From NCBI RefSeq assembly GCF_027359925.1, contig NZ_CP114767.1, forward strand, positions 372,001-436,000: a stretch of DNA of 64,000 nt, given 5' to 3'. Numbering within the stretch: position 1 is the stretch's first letter; each line of letters starts with the position of its first letter. This DNA comes from Hymenobacter canadensis (GTDB lineage: Bacteria > Bacteroidota > Bacteroidia > Cytophagales > Hymenobacteraceae). Positions 27,701 through 36,100 of the stretch are shown here, one piece after another. The translations under genes and the position numbers were made by a program. The notes beneath the pieces were generated by a model. The model saw nothing but the letters and a program-made list of their open reading frames with translations. It was not told the origin of the DNA and searched no databases.

Positions 27701-28704
27701 TAGTCCGACGAAAGGCCGCTAGCCGCGGCCCCGCCCCCGTAGGCCGGGCCGCAGCCCGTTGGTGCCGCCGGGGCTACAAGCGGAATGGTATAGGTGGCCG
27801 TGCTGGCGCTGAAGTTGCCGTTGCTGTCGGTGACGGTGTAAGCAAACGTGAGGTTTTCCGTGGTGCGGCTGGCTGGCAGGTAGTAGAGCTGGCTTGCCTG
27901 CGTGATAGTCAGGACCTGCCCGGCGGTGGCCAGAAGGCCGGTAGGGCTGCCTATGCGCAGCGTGCCGGTGGTGGGCACACTGGTGAGGGTATACGATGCC
28001 AGCGTGGCGCCGGCCGGGCCCGTGATGGTGGCGCTGAGTGGGCTGATCAGTGTGGCGTTGATGGTAGCGCTGGTACTGATGCTGGCCGTGGTAACATTGT
28101 TGGCTGTGAGCTGCGGGTTCGCTACCGGAGCCAGCAGCGCCATGTCGTCAAGGCCGAAGTCGTTGCCGTTAGCGTTCAGGTTCAGGCCGCGCAGCCGGAT
28201 GGTCAGCTGGGTGCTGGCCCCCGGGTTCACCGTCACCGTGTTCAGTTGCCACACGCCGCCGTCGTTGGGGTTGGTGAACACCGGCCCCACATCCACGCCA
28301 TTGGAAGACACTTGGATCTGGGCTTTGTTGCTGCCGATGGCATTCAGCAGCCAGAAGGAAAACTGATAGGGCTGGTTAGCCACTAGGCCAGCTACTGTCT
28401 GCTCCCATATCGTTCGGTTTGCCGTCGTGGCACCGTCCACAATCAGGTAGTTGCCGCTGCCCGTGGTATGGTCGCCGAAACTGGTGGGAAAAGCGGTGTT
28501 GAACGCCCGGTTGTCGGGTCCGACGGTGTAAGTGCCCTGGCCTGAGCTGCCCGTAGGTGTTACAAAGGTGTATCCTGACGTGAAGCCCGTATTTCCGGCG
28601 CTGAAGCTCGGGTTGGTCAGCAGGTTTTGTGCTGTTGCCGGGGCTCCCGCAAAGAGCAGAGCTGTCAGCAGGAGCCAGACTAGGTGACGTAGGGGTTGAA
28701 ACAT
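24745..28704 (-). CDS. Very large T9SS-secreted multidomain protein (PA14-like, DUF11-like, cadherin-like)
   Basis: A 1319-residue secreted protein. A signal peptide (1-25) is followed by a carbohydrate-binding-like module starting LLTNPSFSAGNTGFTSGY (27-190), Ig-like stretches (190-310), a PA14-like module (about 320-500; SGLSSDYYAGYFADNLAFF, then GAYTFYLTSDDASYFWVDG), a DUF11-like region (about 615-735), a cadherin-like segment with NPDGSYSYTP (about 820), a second copy of the N-terminal module (LLANPSFTNGNTGFTSGY, about 880-1060), another Ig-like stretch, and a T9SS sorting domain (last ~75 residues, SLYPNPATPTQATQ). The architecture suggests a surface adhesin or glycan-binding protein. 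It has no catalytic domain that I can see. Confidence 0.85.
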   Translation of the reverse strand: MFQPLRHLVWLLLTALLFAGAPATAQNLLTNPSFSAGNTGFTSGYTFVTPTGSSGQGTYTVGPDNRAFNTAFPTSFGDHTTGSGNYLIVDGATTANRTIWEQTVAGLVANQPYQFSFWLLNAIGSNKAQIQVSSNGVDVGPVFTNPNDGGVWQLNTVTVNPGASTQLTIRLRGLNLNANGNDFGLDDMALLAPVANPQLTANNVTTASISTSATINATLISPLSATITGPAGATLASYTLTSVPTTGTLRIGSPTGLLATAGQVLTITQASQLYYLPASRTTENLTFAYTVTDSNGNFSASTATYTIPLVAPAAPTGCGPAYGGGAAASGLSSDYYAGYFADNLAFFGSTTPGLTRIDPQLSYTNSTTTAVDGWGNIIPPASGTGTDPNQFSSRHRGSIFIPTAGAYTFYLTSDDASYFWVDGGVFAPTIGNVTINNGGAHGPVTVQATVTLSAGLHNVLVYFGEQTGGNTLTLEYSSAAGAGISRQIVPNSALCAGPSALPPVATAVTNSPAMPSTNASTAIQALAGTDPNAGGSVTGYVVSTLPTPASGILYVGTTPVSAGQLLTAAEAANLLFDPEPAFAGNATFTFFAVNNAGIASNQSATYTISVVGPVADVTTALSGPGTLGAGLSSGTYTVTFTNNGPQAATQVTQTVRLPTGASMTGAQQAALPAGAAYSTATNTISFQTVPVLNSTITNTYTFSFNAPTTQGANSLLSTVSTSTSQGANAAADQATLNVTVVAGNIFVTNDDTNEVPGNTTKSGNIILNDANPANLANSSFEVQLVSNVAHGTLVLNPDGSYSYTPVSGYLGPDTFTYQVRVPGTTPDLSNVSTVRLNVYDAGQVCTIGTGTNLLANPSFTNGNTGFTSGYGYVADNPSVNNELVPEALYSVGPDAALLHPSFAGNGRTGTGDNFMVVNGSQNLSIVYQQTVTVRPNTYYSFSAFANSVNPQSPAQLGFVINGKSTSTVTTLDGTTGYTRISDLWFSGSSTTAVFEIRDVNKATGGNDFGLDDLYLGTCAVGLVANDVTTPGISNTAPSISIPALSATVTAGPPLESFIVQTLPSAAAGILYLNSTPVIPGQVILASQAGQLFFDPVAGFVGTAAFTYTATDDSGAGSNNTATYSMPIDNRPLPVTLVSFQAKVVRAVDVQLNWRTASELNNSHFEVQRSTDSRVFEQVARVNGQGTTASASSYSYTDAGAGKQGTKLLYYRLRQVDRDGTEAYSPVQTVRFEGKAEPAGISLYPNPATPTQATQLDLSLLPAGTYEVRVLDNVGRAVLTLTMTGGDIKPLELHNAAKGTYIVLVRGTDGKQYAKRLVKE

Positions 28705-29166
28705 AGGAAAGGAGTGAAGTGGAAAGGTCTGCGGTTAGAATTTTTATAAATTCTGCAATGAATCAGTGCTCTGGCTTATACAAATGGGGGTAGCCTTTGC
28801 GGTTTTTTTAGCCGTCATGGCCGCGCCCGGGGGCTACTGGCAGCCAGTAAATAGATGATTCCATAGGAGCAAAGAAAGAAGGAAATTGTCAGAACCACGC
28901 GAATATCAAATCATTAAGTGAATATTTGAAGGGGCTTGGTACTGTGTTGGGAAAGTGTTGCCGTGTGCTGGGAGTATAACAATGCATGAGAAAGGAATAA
29001 TCATATAACGATAATTCCGGCGAGCCGCCCGCCCGGCTGGTTCTGCCCGGGATGGCGCCGCAAGATGAGCGCATGGCCCACTTGCGGTACGCCGTAGCTT
29101 TGGGGCGGCGCCCCCAACCTTGCGGCTGGCTCCGTCGTTCGGCCTAGCAACCTGTTCCAGATTCTA
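28705..29166. other. Divergent intergenic region
   Basis: It lies between the start of the large T9SS gene (minus) and the TonB-dependent receptor (plus). A TAGCTTTG box for the receptor sits at 29095-29102. No gene is supported; a 61-codon open frame on the minus strand has no family-like content. Confidence 0.5.
29095..29102 (+). promoter_or_regulatory. Predicted -7 element of the TonB-dependent receptor
   Basis: TAGCTTTG, an exact TAnnTTTG match, 64 bases before the ATG. No well-spaced TTG was found. Confidence 0.4.
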
Positions 29167-31281
29167 ATGTCCTACCGCTACGCCGCGCCGCTGCTGCTGC
29201 TGCCCGTTTCCGCCTTTGCCCAAACCGCTGCGCCCGATACCACCCGGGCTGTGGCCCTGCCCGAAGCCACCGTCACGGGCTACGGCCAGCAGCTACCGCT
29301 GCGCCGCACCGCCGCCGCCGTGGGCGTGCTTAGCGCTGCCGACTTTGACCGGTTCGGGCAGCAGGCCCTCACCCAGGCCGTGAACACGCTGCCCGGCGTG
29401 CGGCTGGAGGAGCGCGCCACCGCCAGCTACCGCCTCAGCGTGCGGGGCAGCACGCTCCGCTCGCCGTTTGGGGTGCGCAACGTCAAGCTCTACTACGAAG
29501 GCCTGCCGTTCACCGACGCCAGCGGCAGCACCCCGCTCAACCTCCTCGATCCTGCCCAGATAGGTAGCCTGGAGGCCCTGAAAGGCCCCGCCGCCAGTGT
29601 GTATGGGGCCGGGACCGGCGGGGCCATCTTGCTGCGCAACCGCCGCCCCGAAGCCGGCCAGGCCCGCGCTCAGGTGGGTTTCACGGCCGGCAGCTTTGGG
29701 CTGCGGCGCTACACCGCCACCGCCGAAAGCGGCACCGCCACTGGCTACGTGCGCGCCCAATATGCCCGCCAGACCCTCGACGGCTACCGCCAGCAAAGCG
29801 CCCTGCGCCGCGACGTGCTGGCCCTCGACGGCGAGTTTCAGCCCACCGCCCGCCAGACTGTGGCCCTGCACGGCCTCTACTCCGACATCAACTACCAGCT
29901 GCCCGGCGGCCTCACCCGCGCCCAGTTTCAGGCCGACCCCCGGCAGGCGCGGCCAAGTACTGCCACCGCGCCCGGCACCGTGGCCCAGCGCGCCTACTAC
30001 GCCTCGCGCACCCTGCTGCTGGGGGGCACCCATGAGTTCCGGTTCACGCCGCGCCTGAGTTCGGTGGCCACGCTCTACGGCACCGGCAGCGCCATCCGGA
30101 CGCCTTTTCTGGTGGATTTTGAGCGCAACACGCGCCTGGAAACCGGCGCCCGGGTGGCGCTGCGCTACCAAAGTAGCCTGGCCGGCCGCGTGCTGCGCCT
30201 GCAGGGTGGGGCCGAAGCCCAGGCCGGTTTCCTGAGCGGCCGCAGCTACCAGAACCGCGCCGGCGAAACGGGCCCGTTGCGCTACGACGATGAAATCAAG
30301 TCCGGCACCGGCTTCCTGTTTGCCCAAGCCGACTATGAGCTGCCGGCCAACTTCCTGCTGACGGCCGGCGCCAGCTACAGCCGCCTGCGCTACGACGTCA
30401 ACCGCCTGCTCGATGCCACCCGCCCCGGCGCGCCCACCAGCTACGCCGTGCAGCGCGACTTCCGGCCGGTGGTGTCGCCGCGGGTGGCGCTGCTCAAGGA
30501 GCTGACGCCGCAGATTTCTGTGTACGGCAGCGTGAGCCGCGGCTTCTCGCCGCCCACTACCGAGGAAATTCGCCCCTCCGATGGCAGCCTCAACACCGAC
30601 CTGCAGGCCGAGCGCGGCACCAGCTACGAAGTAGGCACCCGCGGCACGCTGCTGAACCAGCGCCTGAAATTCGACTTAGCCGCCTACGATTTCCGCCTGC
30701 GCCAGACCATCACCACCTTCACCACCGACCAGGGCACCAGCCTGTTCCGCAACGCCGGTACCACCCGCCAGCGCGGCCTGGAGGTAGCCCTGAGCGGCTG
30801 GTTGTGGGAGCAGAAAGCTTCAAGCCGTAAGCGGCAAGCTGCAAGTGCCCAAGGGCAAACCGGCCTGCGCGCCTTCGCCACCTACGCCTACAACCACTAC
30901 CGCTTTGGCAGCTACGAGAGCGGAGGCCAGGATTTCAGCGGCAACCGCCTCACCGGCACCGCCCCGCACACGCTCACAGCCGGCCTCGATTTCAGTGAGC
31001 AGTTCGGTTTCTACCTCAGCCCCACCGTCAGCCATCAGGCCCGCATCTTCCTCAACGATGCCAACACCGAAGCCGCGCCCGGCTACTGGGTGTTCGGGGC
31101 GCGGGGCGGCTGGCGGCGCACCCTCGGCCGCCTGGAGCTGGACGTGTTCGGTGGCCTCGACAACGCCACCAACCGCCGCTACAGCCTCGGCAACGACCTC
31201 AACGCCTTTGGGGCCCGCTACTTTCAGCCCGCCCCCACCCGCAACGGCTACGGCGGGGTGCTGCTGGGTTGGAAGCTGTAA
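29167..31281 (+). CDS. TonB-dependent outer-membrane receptor
   Basis: A 704-residue receptor. The signal peptide (1-19, AFA-Q) is followed by a plug domain (about 30-150; PEATVTGYGQQ, LPGVRLEE, VRGSTLRSPFG, EALKGPAASVYGAGTGGAIL) and a 22-strand-type barrel ending GGVLLGWKL. It has no carboxypeptidase-like leader, so it is the siderophore/cofactor-type receptor rather than SusC. The substrate is unknown. Near residue 550 the barrel carries a short basic stretch (KASSRKRQAAS) encoded by an AAGCNGCAAGCT-type repeat also seen intergenically at 57917; it probably lies in an extracellular loop or periplasmic turn. Confidence 0.92.
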   Translation: MSYRYAAPLLLLPVSAFAQTAAPDTTRAVALPEATVTGYGQQLPLRRTAAAVGVLSAADFDRFGQQALTQAVNTLPGVRLEERATASYRLSVRGSTLRSPFGVRNVKLYYEGLPFTDASGSTPLNLLDPAQIGSLEALKGPAASVYGAGTGGAILLRNRRPEAGQARAQVGFTAGSFGLRRYTATAESGTATGYVRAQYARQTLDGYRQQSALRRDVLALDGEFQPTARQTVALHGLYSDINYQLPGGLTRAQFQADPRQARPSTATAPGTVAQRAYYASRTLLLGGTHEFRFTPRLSSVATLYGTGSAIRTPFLVDFERNTRLETGARVALRYQSSLAGRVLRLQGGAEAQAGFLSGRSYQNRAGETGPLRYDDEIKSGTGFLFAQADYELPANFLLTAGASYSRLRYDVNRLLDATRPGAPTSYAVQRDFRPVVSPRVALLKELTPQISVYGSVSRGFSPPTTEEIRPSDGSLNTDLQAERGTSYEVGTRGTLLNQRLKFDLAAYDFRLRQTITTFTTDQGTSLFRNAGTTRQRGLEVALSGWLWEQKASSRKRQAASAQGQTGLRAFATYAYNHYRFGSYESGGQDFSGNRLTGTAPHTLTAGLDFSEQFGFYLSPTVSHQARIFLNDANTEAAPGYWVFGARGGWRRTLGRLELDVFGGLDNATNRRYSLGNDLNAFGARYFQPAPTRNGYGGVLLGWKL
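30813..30852. repeat. AAGC-type repeat inserted in frame in the receptor gene
   Basis: AAAGCTTCAAGCCGTAAGCG then GCAAGCTGCAAGTG, built from AAGCNNNAAGC units. It shares TAAGCGGCAAGCTG exactly with the intergenic element at 57917-57995 and keeps the receptor reading frame. Confidence 0.65.
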
Positions 31282-31290
31282 GCTGAACGC

Positions 31291-31458
31291 TGTCATTGCG
31301 AGGTCGAAGGACGAAGCAATCCTTCCTCTCCTTGCTCTGAACTACCCTAAGCAGAAAGCCCTCCGGCAGTAGTGTAGTACACTAACGCCAGAGGGCTTTG
31401 TGATAAGGAGAGTGTCTGCCACGAGATGAAGGATTGCTTCGCTCTGCTCGCAATGACA
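31291..31458. repeat. Hairpin repeat with nested terminator (TGTCATTGCGAGG type)
   Basis: The outer arms TGTCATTGCGAG...AAGCAATCC and GGATTGCTTC...CGCAATGACA enclose a second hairpin at 31353-31401 (AAAGCCCTC / GAGGGCTTT) able to act as a terminator. It lies between the convergent receptor and oxidoreductase genes. Confidence 0.8.
31353..31401. terminator. Bidirectional terminator nested in the repeat
   Basis: The stem AGAAAGCCCTCCGGC pairs with GCCAGAGGGCTTTG, and the centre GTGTAGTACACT is itself palindromic. Confidence 0.7.
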
Positions 31459-31483
31459 CTATGCGCGCAATGACAGTGGCCGC

Positions 31484-32635
31484 TTACACCTTCACCCGCT
31501 TACCGGTGCGGGCGGCTTCGTAGATGGCCATCACGAGACGAATATCCTTCAGGCCTTCTTCGCCGGGCGTTTTGGGGGTTTTGTTTTGCAGCACGCACTC
31601 GGCCATGTGGTCGAGTTCGGCGGCAAACTGGTTGCCTTCCTTGATCTTGGGCTGACGCTTTCCGTCCTTGTCGCCGATGGTCATGTGGTGCTCGTAGTAG
31701 TCGGTGGCGGGGTCGAGGTCCAGCCAGGCTTTGTCGCCGAAGGCCCGGAACCGCTTCACCTCCTGGATGCTGTAGGAGCTGGTGCAGGAGGCCAGCACGC
31801 CGCTCGGGAAGCGTAGCGTGAAATGGATGGTGTCTTCCACTTCCTTGAAGCGCGGGTCCGATTTATCGCTGAATTCCTGGGCCGTAACTTCCACGGGCTC
31901 TTCGCCGGTGAGGTAGCGGGTGGCGTTTAGGGAGTAGATGCCGATGTCCATGAGCGAACCGCCGCCGGCCAGCTTTTTCTGCACGCGCCAGGCTTCGGCG
32001 GGTTCCTCGGTGGGCTTCACGCTGCGGCCGTGGTCGGCCGTAATCTGGCGCAGCTTGCCCAGCTCGCCCTTTTTGATGCGGGCAATGGCGTCGAGGTTGA
32101 AGGGCTCGAACTGGGCCCGGTAGGCAATCATCAGCTTTTTGCCGGCCTTCTCGCAGGCCTCAATCATCTTCTGGCAATCGGCTACGGAGTTGGCCATGGG
32201 CTTCTCACACAGCACGTGCTTGCCTGCCTTGGCCGCCCGAATCGTGTATTCGGCATGCAGGCCGGGCGGCAGCACGATGTACACCACATCCACGGCCGGA
32301 TTGTCCTTGATGGAATCGAAGTTGTCGTAGCTGTAGATGTTCTTTTCCTCGACGCCGTACTCGCGAGCCAGCTTGCGGGCCTTGTCGGGTGAGCCGCTCA
32401 CGAGAGCCGTGATGCGGGCGTGCTTACATTCCTTGAAGGCAGGCATCATCTGCTGCTGGGCAAACTTGCCGAGGCCCACAATGGCGAAGCCGAGCTTCTT
32501 CTGATCGTCGTATTGCATAGTGGAAGGGGAAGTGGCCAGGGCTACCGTGGGGCCGGCCACGGCAGTAGCCGCGGCGGTAAGGCCAAACTGGCGCAGAAAC
32601 TGCCGGCGCGAGTCGGCGGAGCTGGAAGAAGACAT
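31484..32635 (-). CDS. Tat-exported Gfo/Idh/MocA oxidoreductase
   Basis: A 383-residue NAD(P)-dependent sugar-type dehydrogenase. The N-terminus carries a twin-arginine signal (SRRQFLRQFG) with a hydrophobic stretch ending VALA, so it is exported folded with its cofactor, like glucose-fructose oxidoreductase. The Rossmann motif is IVGLGKFAQQQ, the catalytic region CEKPMANS (Lys of EKP), and the C-terminal domain extends from about 170. The substrate is unknown. It is convergent with the TonB-dependent receptor. Confidence 0.9.
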   Translation of the reverse strand: MSSSSSADSRRQFLRQFGLTAAATAVAGPTVALATSPSTMQYDDQKKLGFAIVGLGKFAQQQMMPAFKECKHARITALVSGSPDKARKLAREYGVEEKNIYSYDNFDSIKDNPAVDVVYIVLPPGLHAEYTIRAAKAGKHVLCEKPMANSVADCQKMIEACEKAGKKLMIAYRAQFEPFNLDAIARIKKGELGKLRQITADHGRSVKPTEEPAEAWRVQKKLAGGGSLMDIGIYSLNATRYLTGEEPVEVTAQEFSDKSDPRFKEVEDTIHFTLRFPSGVLASCTSSYSIQEVKRFRAFGDKAWLDLDPATDYYEHHMTIGDKDGKRQPKIKEGNQFAAELDHMAECVLQNKTPKTPGEEGLKDIRLVMAIYEAARTGKRVKV

Positions 32636-32736
32636 AAAGCGGAGAGCTGGGATGAACCTACAGGAATACCCAACGGCCCGCGGCCGTTGGGCGTTACGTT
32701 CAGCTTGCCTTTGGCTGGCCCGGCCGGTGCTGCCGA

Positions 32737-33555
32737 CTACTCGGTGGCGGGCAGCAGCAGCACCGGCACGGTGCTGTGCAACACCACCTGCGCCGACACG
32801 CTGCGGTTGAACAACTGGCCTAGGAAACTGCGCCGCCGGGCTACTACCACCAGCAAATCGGCGCGGGTTTCGGCGGCGGCCTGCAGAATGCCGGCGGCGG
32901 GCCGTATGTGGCGCACCCCGTGGGTATCGATATGAGGCAAGTCGGTGCCGAGGCCGCTGTGCAGCACACTGGCCAGGGCCAGGCGGCAGTCGTCGCTATC
33001 TTCGGGCTCGGCCACGTGGGCTACCGTGAGGGCCGGCTGCACCCGTTGCAGCAGCTTCTGAGTGGAGGCAATGATGGCCGGCGCCAACCGGAAGGGCAGG
33101 CCATCGGCGGCCAGCGTGAGGCGGGCCGGTGGCACGGCGGCCTTAGCCTGGCCGGGCACTACCAGCAGCGGTACCTGCGTGGCGCGCAGCAGCGTGAGCG
33201 AGGTGCTGGCCACCAGCTCGTCGGGAGTAGCATCGGTATCGGGCTTGCCCAAGATAACCAGCACGGCCCGGTGCCGGCTCACGGCTTCCTCCACGCCATT
33301 GGCTACGCTTTCCACGGCGGTTTCCACCACTATAGGCACCTGCACGGTGGCGGCCCGCTCGGCCAGGGCCGCGGCCACTTCTCCCTCACTCATGTGCCGG
33401 ATTTTGCCGGTGAAGGCATCAGGGTCAAGCAGCGACTCGCGGCGGATGTGCAGCAGCACCAGCGAGGCTCCCAACGGGGCGGCTAGGGCGGCGGCATAGG
33501 CCAGGGCGTGGTCGGCATCGGGCGTGAAATCGGTGAGGACAAGCAGGGCGGACAT
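32737..33555 (-). CDS. Universal stress protein, two-domain
   Basis: A 272-residue cytoplasmic protein with two UspA-like domains: N-terminal VLTDFTPDADHALAYAAALA (about 5-145) and C-terminal (about 148-270), ending QVVLHSTVPVLLLPATE. The nucleotide-binding loop G-x2-G-x9-G-S/T is not clear, so ATP binding is doubtful. It lies in a stress-themed stretch with the hydrophilic proteins and a second Usp at 35121. Confidence 0.85.
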   Translation of the reverse strand: MSALLVLTDFTPDADHALAYAAALAAPLGASLVLLHIRRESLLDPDAFTGKIRHMSEGEVAAALAERAATVQVPIVVETAVESVANGVEEAVSRHRAVLVILGKPDTDATPDELVASTSLTLLRATQVPLLVVPGQAKAAVPPARLTLAADGLPFRLAPAIIASTQKLLQRVQPALTVAHVAEPEDSDDCRLALASVLHSGLGTDLPHIDTHGVRHIRPAAGILQAAAETRADLLVVVARRRSFLGQLFNRSVSAQVVLHSTVPVLLLPATE

Positions 33556-33687
33556 AGGCGAGGCGGTGAGGAATGGGTGGGTGGGTATACTGCTTATGCG
33601 TAGCGGCCCGGCAGAAGGTTGCGCCGGCCGGCCCGCCCGCCGGGGGCAGCCACCGGGCAGCGCTGCTCCGTGGTTCTGAGTTCAACG

Positions 33688-33720
33688 AAAAAGGCCTTCC
33701 ACAAAACGCGGAAGGCCTTT
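33688..33720 (-). terminator. Terminator after the acidic small protein gene
   Basis: AAAAGGCCTTCC / GGAAGGCCTTT stem with a nine-base loop and an A run on the left, giving T on the minus strand; it lies 24 bases past the stop of the gene at 33745. Confidence 0.8.
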
Positions 33721-33744
33721 CTGCAACGCCGGGAAGATGGAATC

Positions 33745-34017
33745 CTAGCGGTTATTATCGTCGATGGGGTTGTTGAAGCCCGGGTTCATCAGCTCGTCCG
33801 TCATGCTGGAGTTGTCGGGGTCGGGGCCGGTGGTGGGGCTGTCGGTGGGCTCGCCGGCGGTGGCGTCGTCGAGCATGGCCGAGGTATCGAGGGTGCCTTC
33901 CTCGTCGCGCTTATAGCTATACAGCTCCTCGCGGTGCTTGCGCTGCTCGTCGGTGAGGTTGGCGCCGGATTTCGGGTCGAGGGCGTCGGCGGGGTTCTGG
34001 TTATCAGGAGTGGCCAT
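33745..34017 (-). CDS. Acidic hydrophilic protein, hypothetical
   Basis: A 90-residue protein starting MATPDNQNPADALDPKSG, rich in Asp, Asn, Pro and Thr, with no hydrophobic core. It is predicted to be intrinsically disordered. It lies 37 bases after the related-looking hydrophilic protein, and the two probably form an operon. Stress- or desiccation-type hydrophilin function is a guess from composition and the neighbouring universal stress genes. Confidence 0.6.
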   Translation of the reverse strand: MATPDNQNPADALDPKSGANLTDEQRKHREELYSYKRDEEGTLDTSAMLDDATAGEPTDSPTTGPDPDNSSMTDELMNPGFNNPIDDNNR

Positions 34018-34054
34018 GGGGGCTGGAAAAAGTAGAGAGAGGTGCGTCGGAAGC

Positions 34055-34525
34055 TTACTTGCCCGGTACGCCTTTGCCGCCGTCGTGGCGCAGGGCGCTG
34101 AATTCGTCGGGGTTGTCGTTGCTGCCGTCGTTGGGCGCTTTATGGCCGTCGTTGCCTTCCTGCTCGGCCGGAGCTTCGGTTTTGTTGGCCGGCTCGGCCG
34201 TGGCCCAGTTGCGGGTGCCGCCGCCGTAGCGCGGGTCGTCTTTGGCCCAACCTTCGCGCTGGTCTTCATATTCGGCTTCTTTCACGTCGCGTACGCCCTC
34301 GGGGTCGAGGTTCTGCGGCACGCTGCCGCGCTGCTCAGGCTCCACGTAGGACGGGGCGGCTACGCCGCCGGGGTTGGTGCCGGCCGGGCGCGAGGCCAGC
34401 TGCTCGGGCGTAGGAGCGGCATTTTCAGCGTGCCCAAATTCGCCATACTGGGGCGTGTTGCTGGCCGTGTTGCCCGTGGTGTTGGGAGTGGTGTTTTCGT
34501 CTTGGTCGGAAGGGTGGGTTTGCAT
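34055..34525 (-). CDS. Disordered hydrophilic protein, hypothetical
   Basis: A 156-residue protein, Asn/Thr/Glu/Gly/Pro-rich, starting MQTHPSDQDENTTPNTTG and ending LRHDGGKGVPGK. No signal peptide, membrane span or known domain. The composition suggests full disorder, as in hydrophilins. The ATG at 34525 starts exactly where the low-complexity sequence begins. It is paired with the acidic protein at 33745. Confidence 0.62.
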   Translation of the reverse strand: MQTHPSDQDENTTPNTTGNTASNTPQYGEFGHAENAAPTPEQLASRPAGTNPGGVAAPSYVEPEQRGSVPQNLDPEGVRDVKEAEYEDQREGWAKDDPRYGGGTRNWATAEPANKTEAPAEQEGNDGHKAPNDGSNDNPDEFSALRHDGGKGVPGK

Positions 34526-34713
34526 AGGGGTAGCAGAACTAAGATGAAGGGAGAGGTAGCCGTAAGGCTTCCGGAGTTGCATACGCAGGCATGCCCGGTT
34601 GTGGTTAGGCTGGTCGCTAAAAAATCCTGGCGGGCCTGCTTCACGTAGTACAATAGCCGGCCGCTACTTCATCTGGCACCGGCTTTTTTCTGTCGTTCCC
34701 TTACTTCTCTCTC

Positions 34714-34995
34714 ATGTCCGTCAACATCGAACACCACACGCAAGACCAGGAATTTATTGCCACCATCGGCGGCCACACTGGCGAGCTGGCCTACAGCACG
34801 CCCGCCGAGGACGTTGTGGACTTCACCCACACCTTCGTAGATGAAGAGCTGCGCGGCCAGGGCGTAGGTGAGGCGCTGGCCCACGCCGGCCTGCAGTATG
34901 CCCGCCAGCACCAGCTACGGGTGCGCACCAGTTGCAAGTTCATGGCCGCTTTCGTGCGTCAGCACTCCGAATACCAGGATTTGCTGGAGGCATAG
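34714..34995 (+). CDS. Small GNAT-type acetyltransferase (YjdJ-like)
   Basis: A 93-residue single-domain protein of the short GNAT branch. The acetyl-CoA loop is RGQGVGEALAHAGLQYAR near residue 48, with the SCKFMAAFVRQHSEYQDLL tail typical of this family. The substrate is unknown. It starts MSVNIEHHTQDQEFIA. Confidence 0.85.
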   Translation: MSVNIEHHTQDQEFIATIGGHTGELAYSTPAEDVVDFTHTFVDEELRGQGVGEALAHAGLQYARQHQLRVRTSCKFMAAFVRQHSEYQDLLEA

Positions 34996-35120
34996 TAAAT
35001 CAGCTGCTGAATACTTAAATCATATTTAATATAGTTTTAATATACTAAAAAACTATTGGCAGTATCTTTAATTACAGGCTGCTTTCGCTAAGGATAGTGC
35101 CTTTCGTAACTACTGCGCAC

Positions 35121-36005
35121 ATGCTGACCTTCTTTGTTTTCACTGACTTTTCAGCCGCTGCTACCAATGCCCTGCACTATGCCATTGTGCTGGCACGGCC
35201 GATTATGGCACACATTCAACTGCTGCATGTAAGGCCGCCTGTTACCGCTGCTGCCGCAGACTGCTTCAATAGCCTTTGTTTGGAGCAGGCCAAACAGGTG
35301 CAGGAGAATCTTAATCACTTAGTGGCCGGCGTACAGCAGTTTGTGTCGTGTGCTGGTGGAGTGCTTGCTGGTATTCCCGATCAGGAAATCCCGGCCTTGT
35401 TGCAATCTGTTCCCAATGGCATCGTGGTGTTGGGCAACAGCAACCCTGCTAAGGCCATGCGTACCGCCTGGACCAGCACCGGGCTTTACCTTATCCGAAC
35501 CGTAACGCTGCCACTGCTGGTGGTGCCGGTTACATACCGCGCCTGTCATCTGCCGCAGCGTATAGTATTTGATATGGACCGTAAGCCGGTGGAATTACCT
35601 GCTTCCGCTGCCATCGTGCCGGAGTTACTGTCCTCGTTCAGTGCCTCACAATTGCCCCTCCGACTGGACGGGAATCTGGGTGCCGTCGATGATCTGCTCC
35701 AACGCACCATCCCGCAGGTAGTAGGTATTCACGTGTACACATCAGAAACGGCGCCGGAGGCCGGAGATATCGCCAGCCGTATTCAGCAAACGGGCTTATT
35801 GGCTGGCATGGCGCACACAGTTGCCACTTCGCGGTATCCTGCTATTGAAGAAGGTATTCGGCATAGCGCAGCGCGTCATCGTGCTGATTTGCTAGGTTTT
35901 ATAGCGAGGCAGCGGATGTATCCGGGCCGGCAGTTTCTGCAGAGCGTCACAGCGGGCTTGATTGCGCACAGCCGCATCCCAGTATTGGCGGTACCTGAGC
36001 GGTAG
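35121..36005 (+). CDS. Universal stress protein, two-domain
   Basis: A 294-residue protein with two UspA-like halves (MLTFFVFTDFSAAATNALHY about 1-135; second half about 145-294, ending SRIPVLAVPER). The ATG at 35121 is preferred over a GTG 24 bases upstream. It is distantly similar to the Usp at 32737. The upstream 110 bases are AT-rich, with a TATCTTTA near-promoter box close to 35064. No obvious ATP-binding loop. Confidence 0.82.
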   Translation: MLTFFVFTDFSAAATNALHYAIVLARPIMAHIQLLHVRPPVTAAAADCFNSLCLEQAKQVQENLNHLVAGVQQFVSCAGGVLAGIPDQEIPALLQSVPNGIVVLGNSNPAKAMRTAWTSTGLYLIRTVTLPLLVVPVTYRACHLPQRIVFDMDRKPVELPASAAIVPELLSSFSASQLPLRLDGNLGAVDDLLQRTIPQVVGIHVYTSETAPEAGDIASRIQQTGLLAGMAHTVATSRYPAIEEGIRHSAARHRADLLGFIARQRMYPGRQFLQSVTAGLIAHSRIPVLAVPER

Positions 36006-36100
36006 CGTTTTCCGGCCTGATGATCTGAATTGGCCCCCACTAGTGCATGAGCAAATACTGTGGCCCATAGCGCGTAAGCGACTTTTGCCGTTGCTACAAC

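Noticed and set aside
28889..29074. A 61-codon minus-strand frame in the intergenic region
   Set aside because: No start signal, no motif, and the codon use is unlike genes here.
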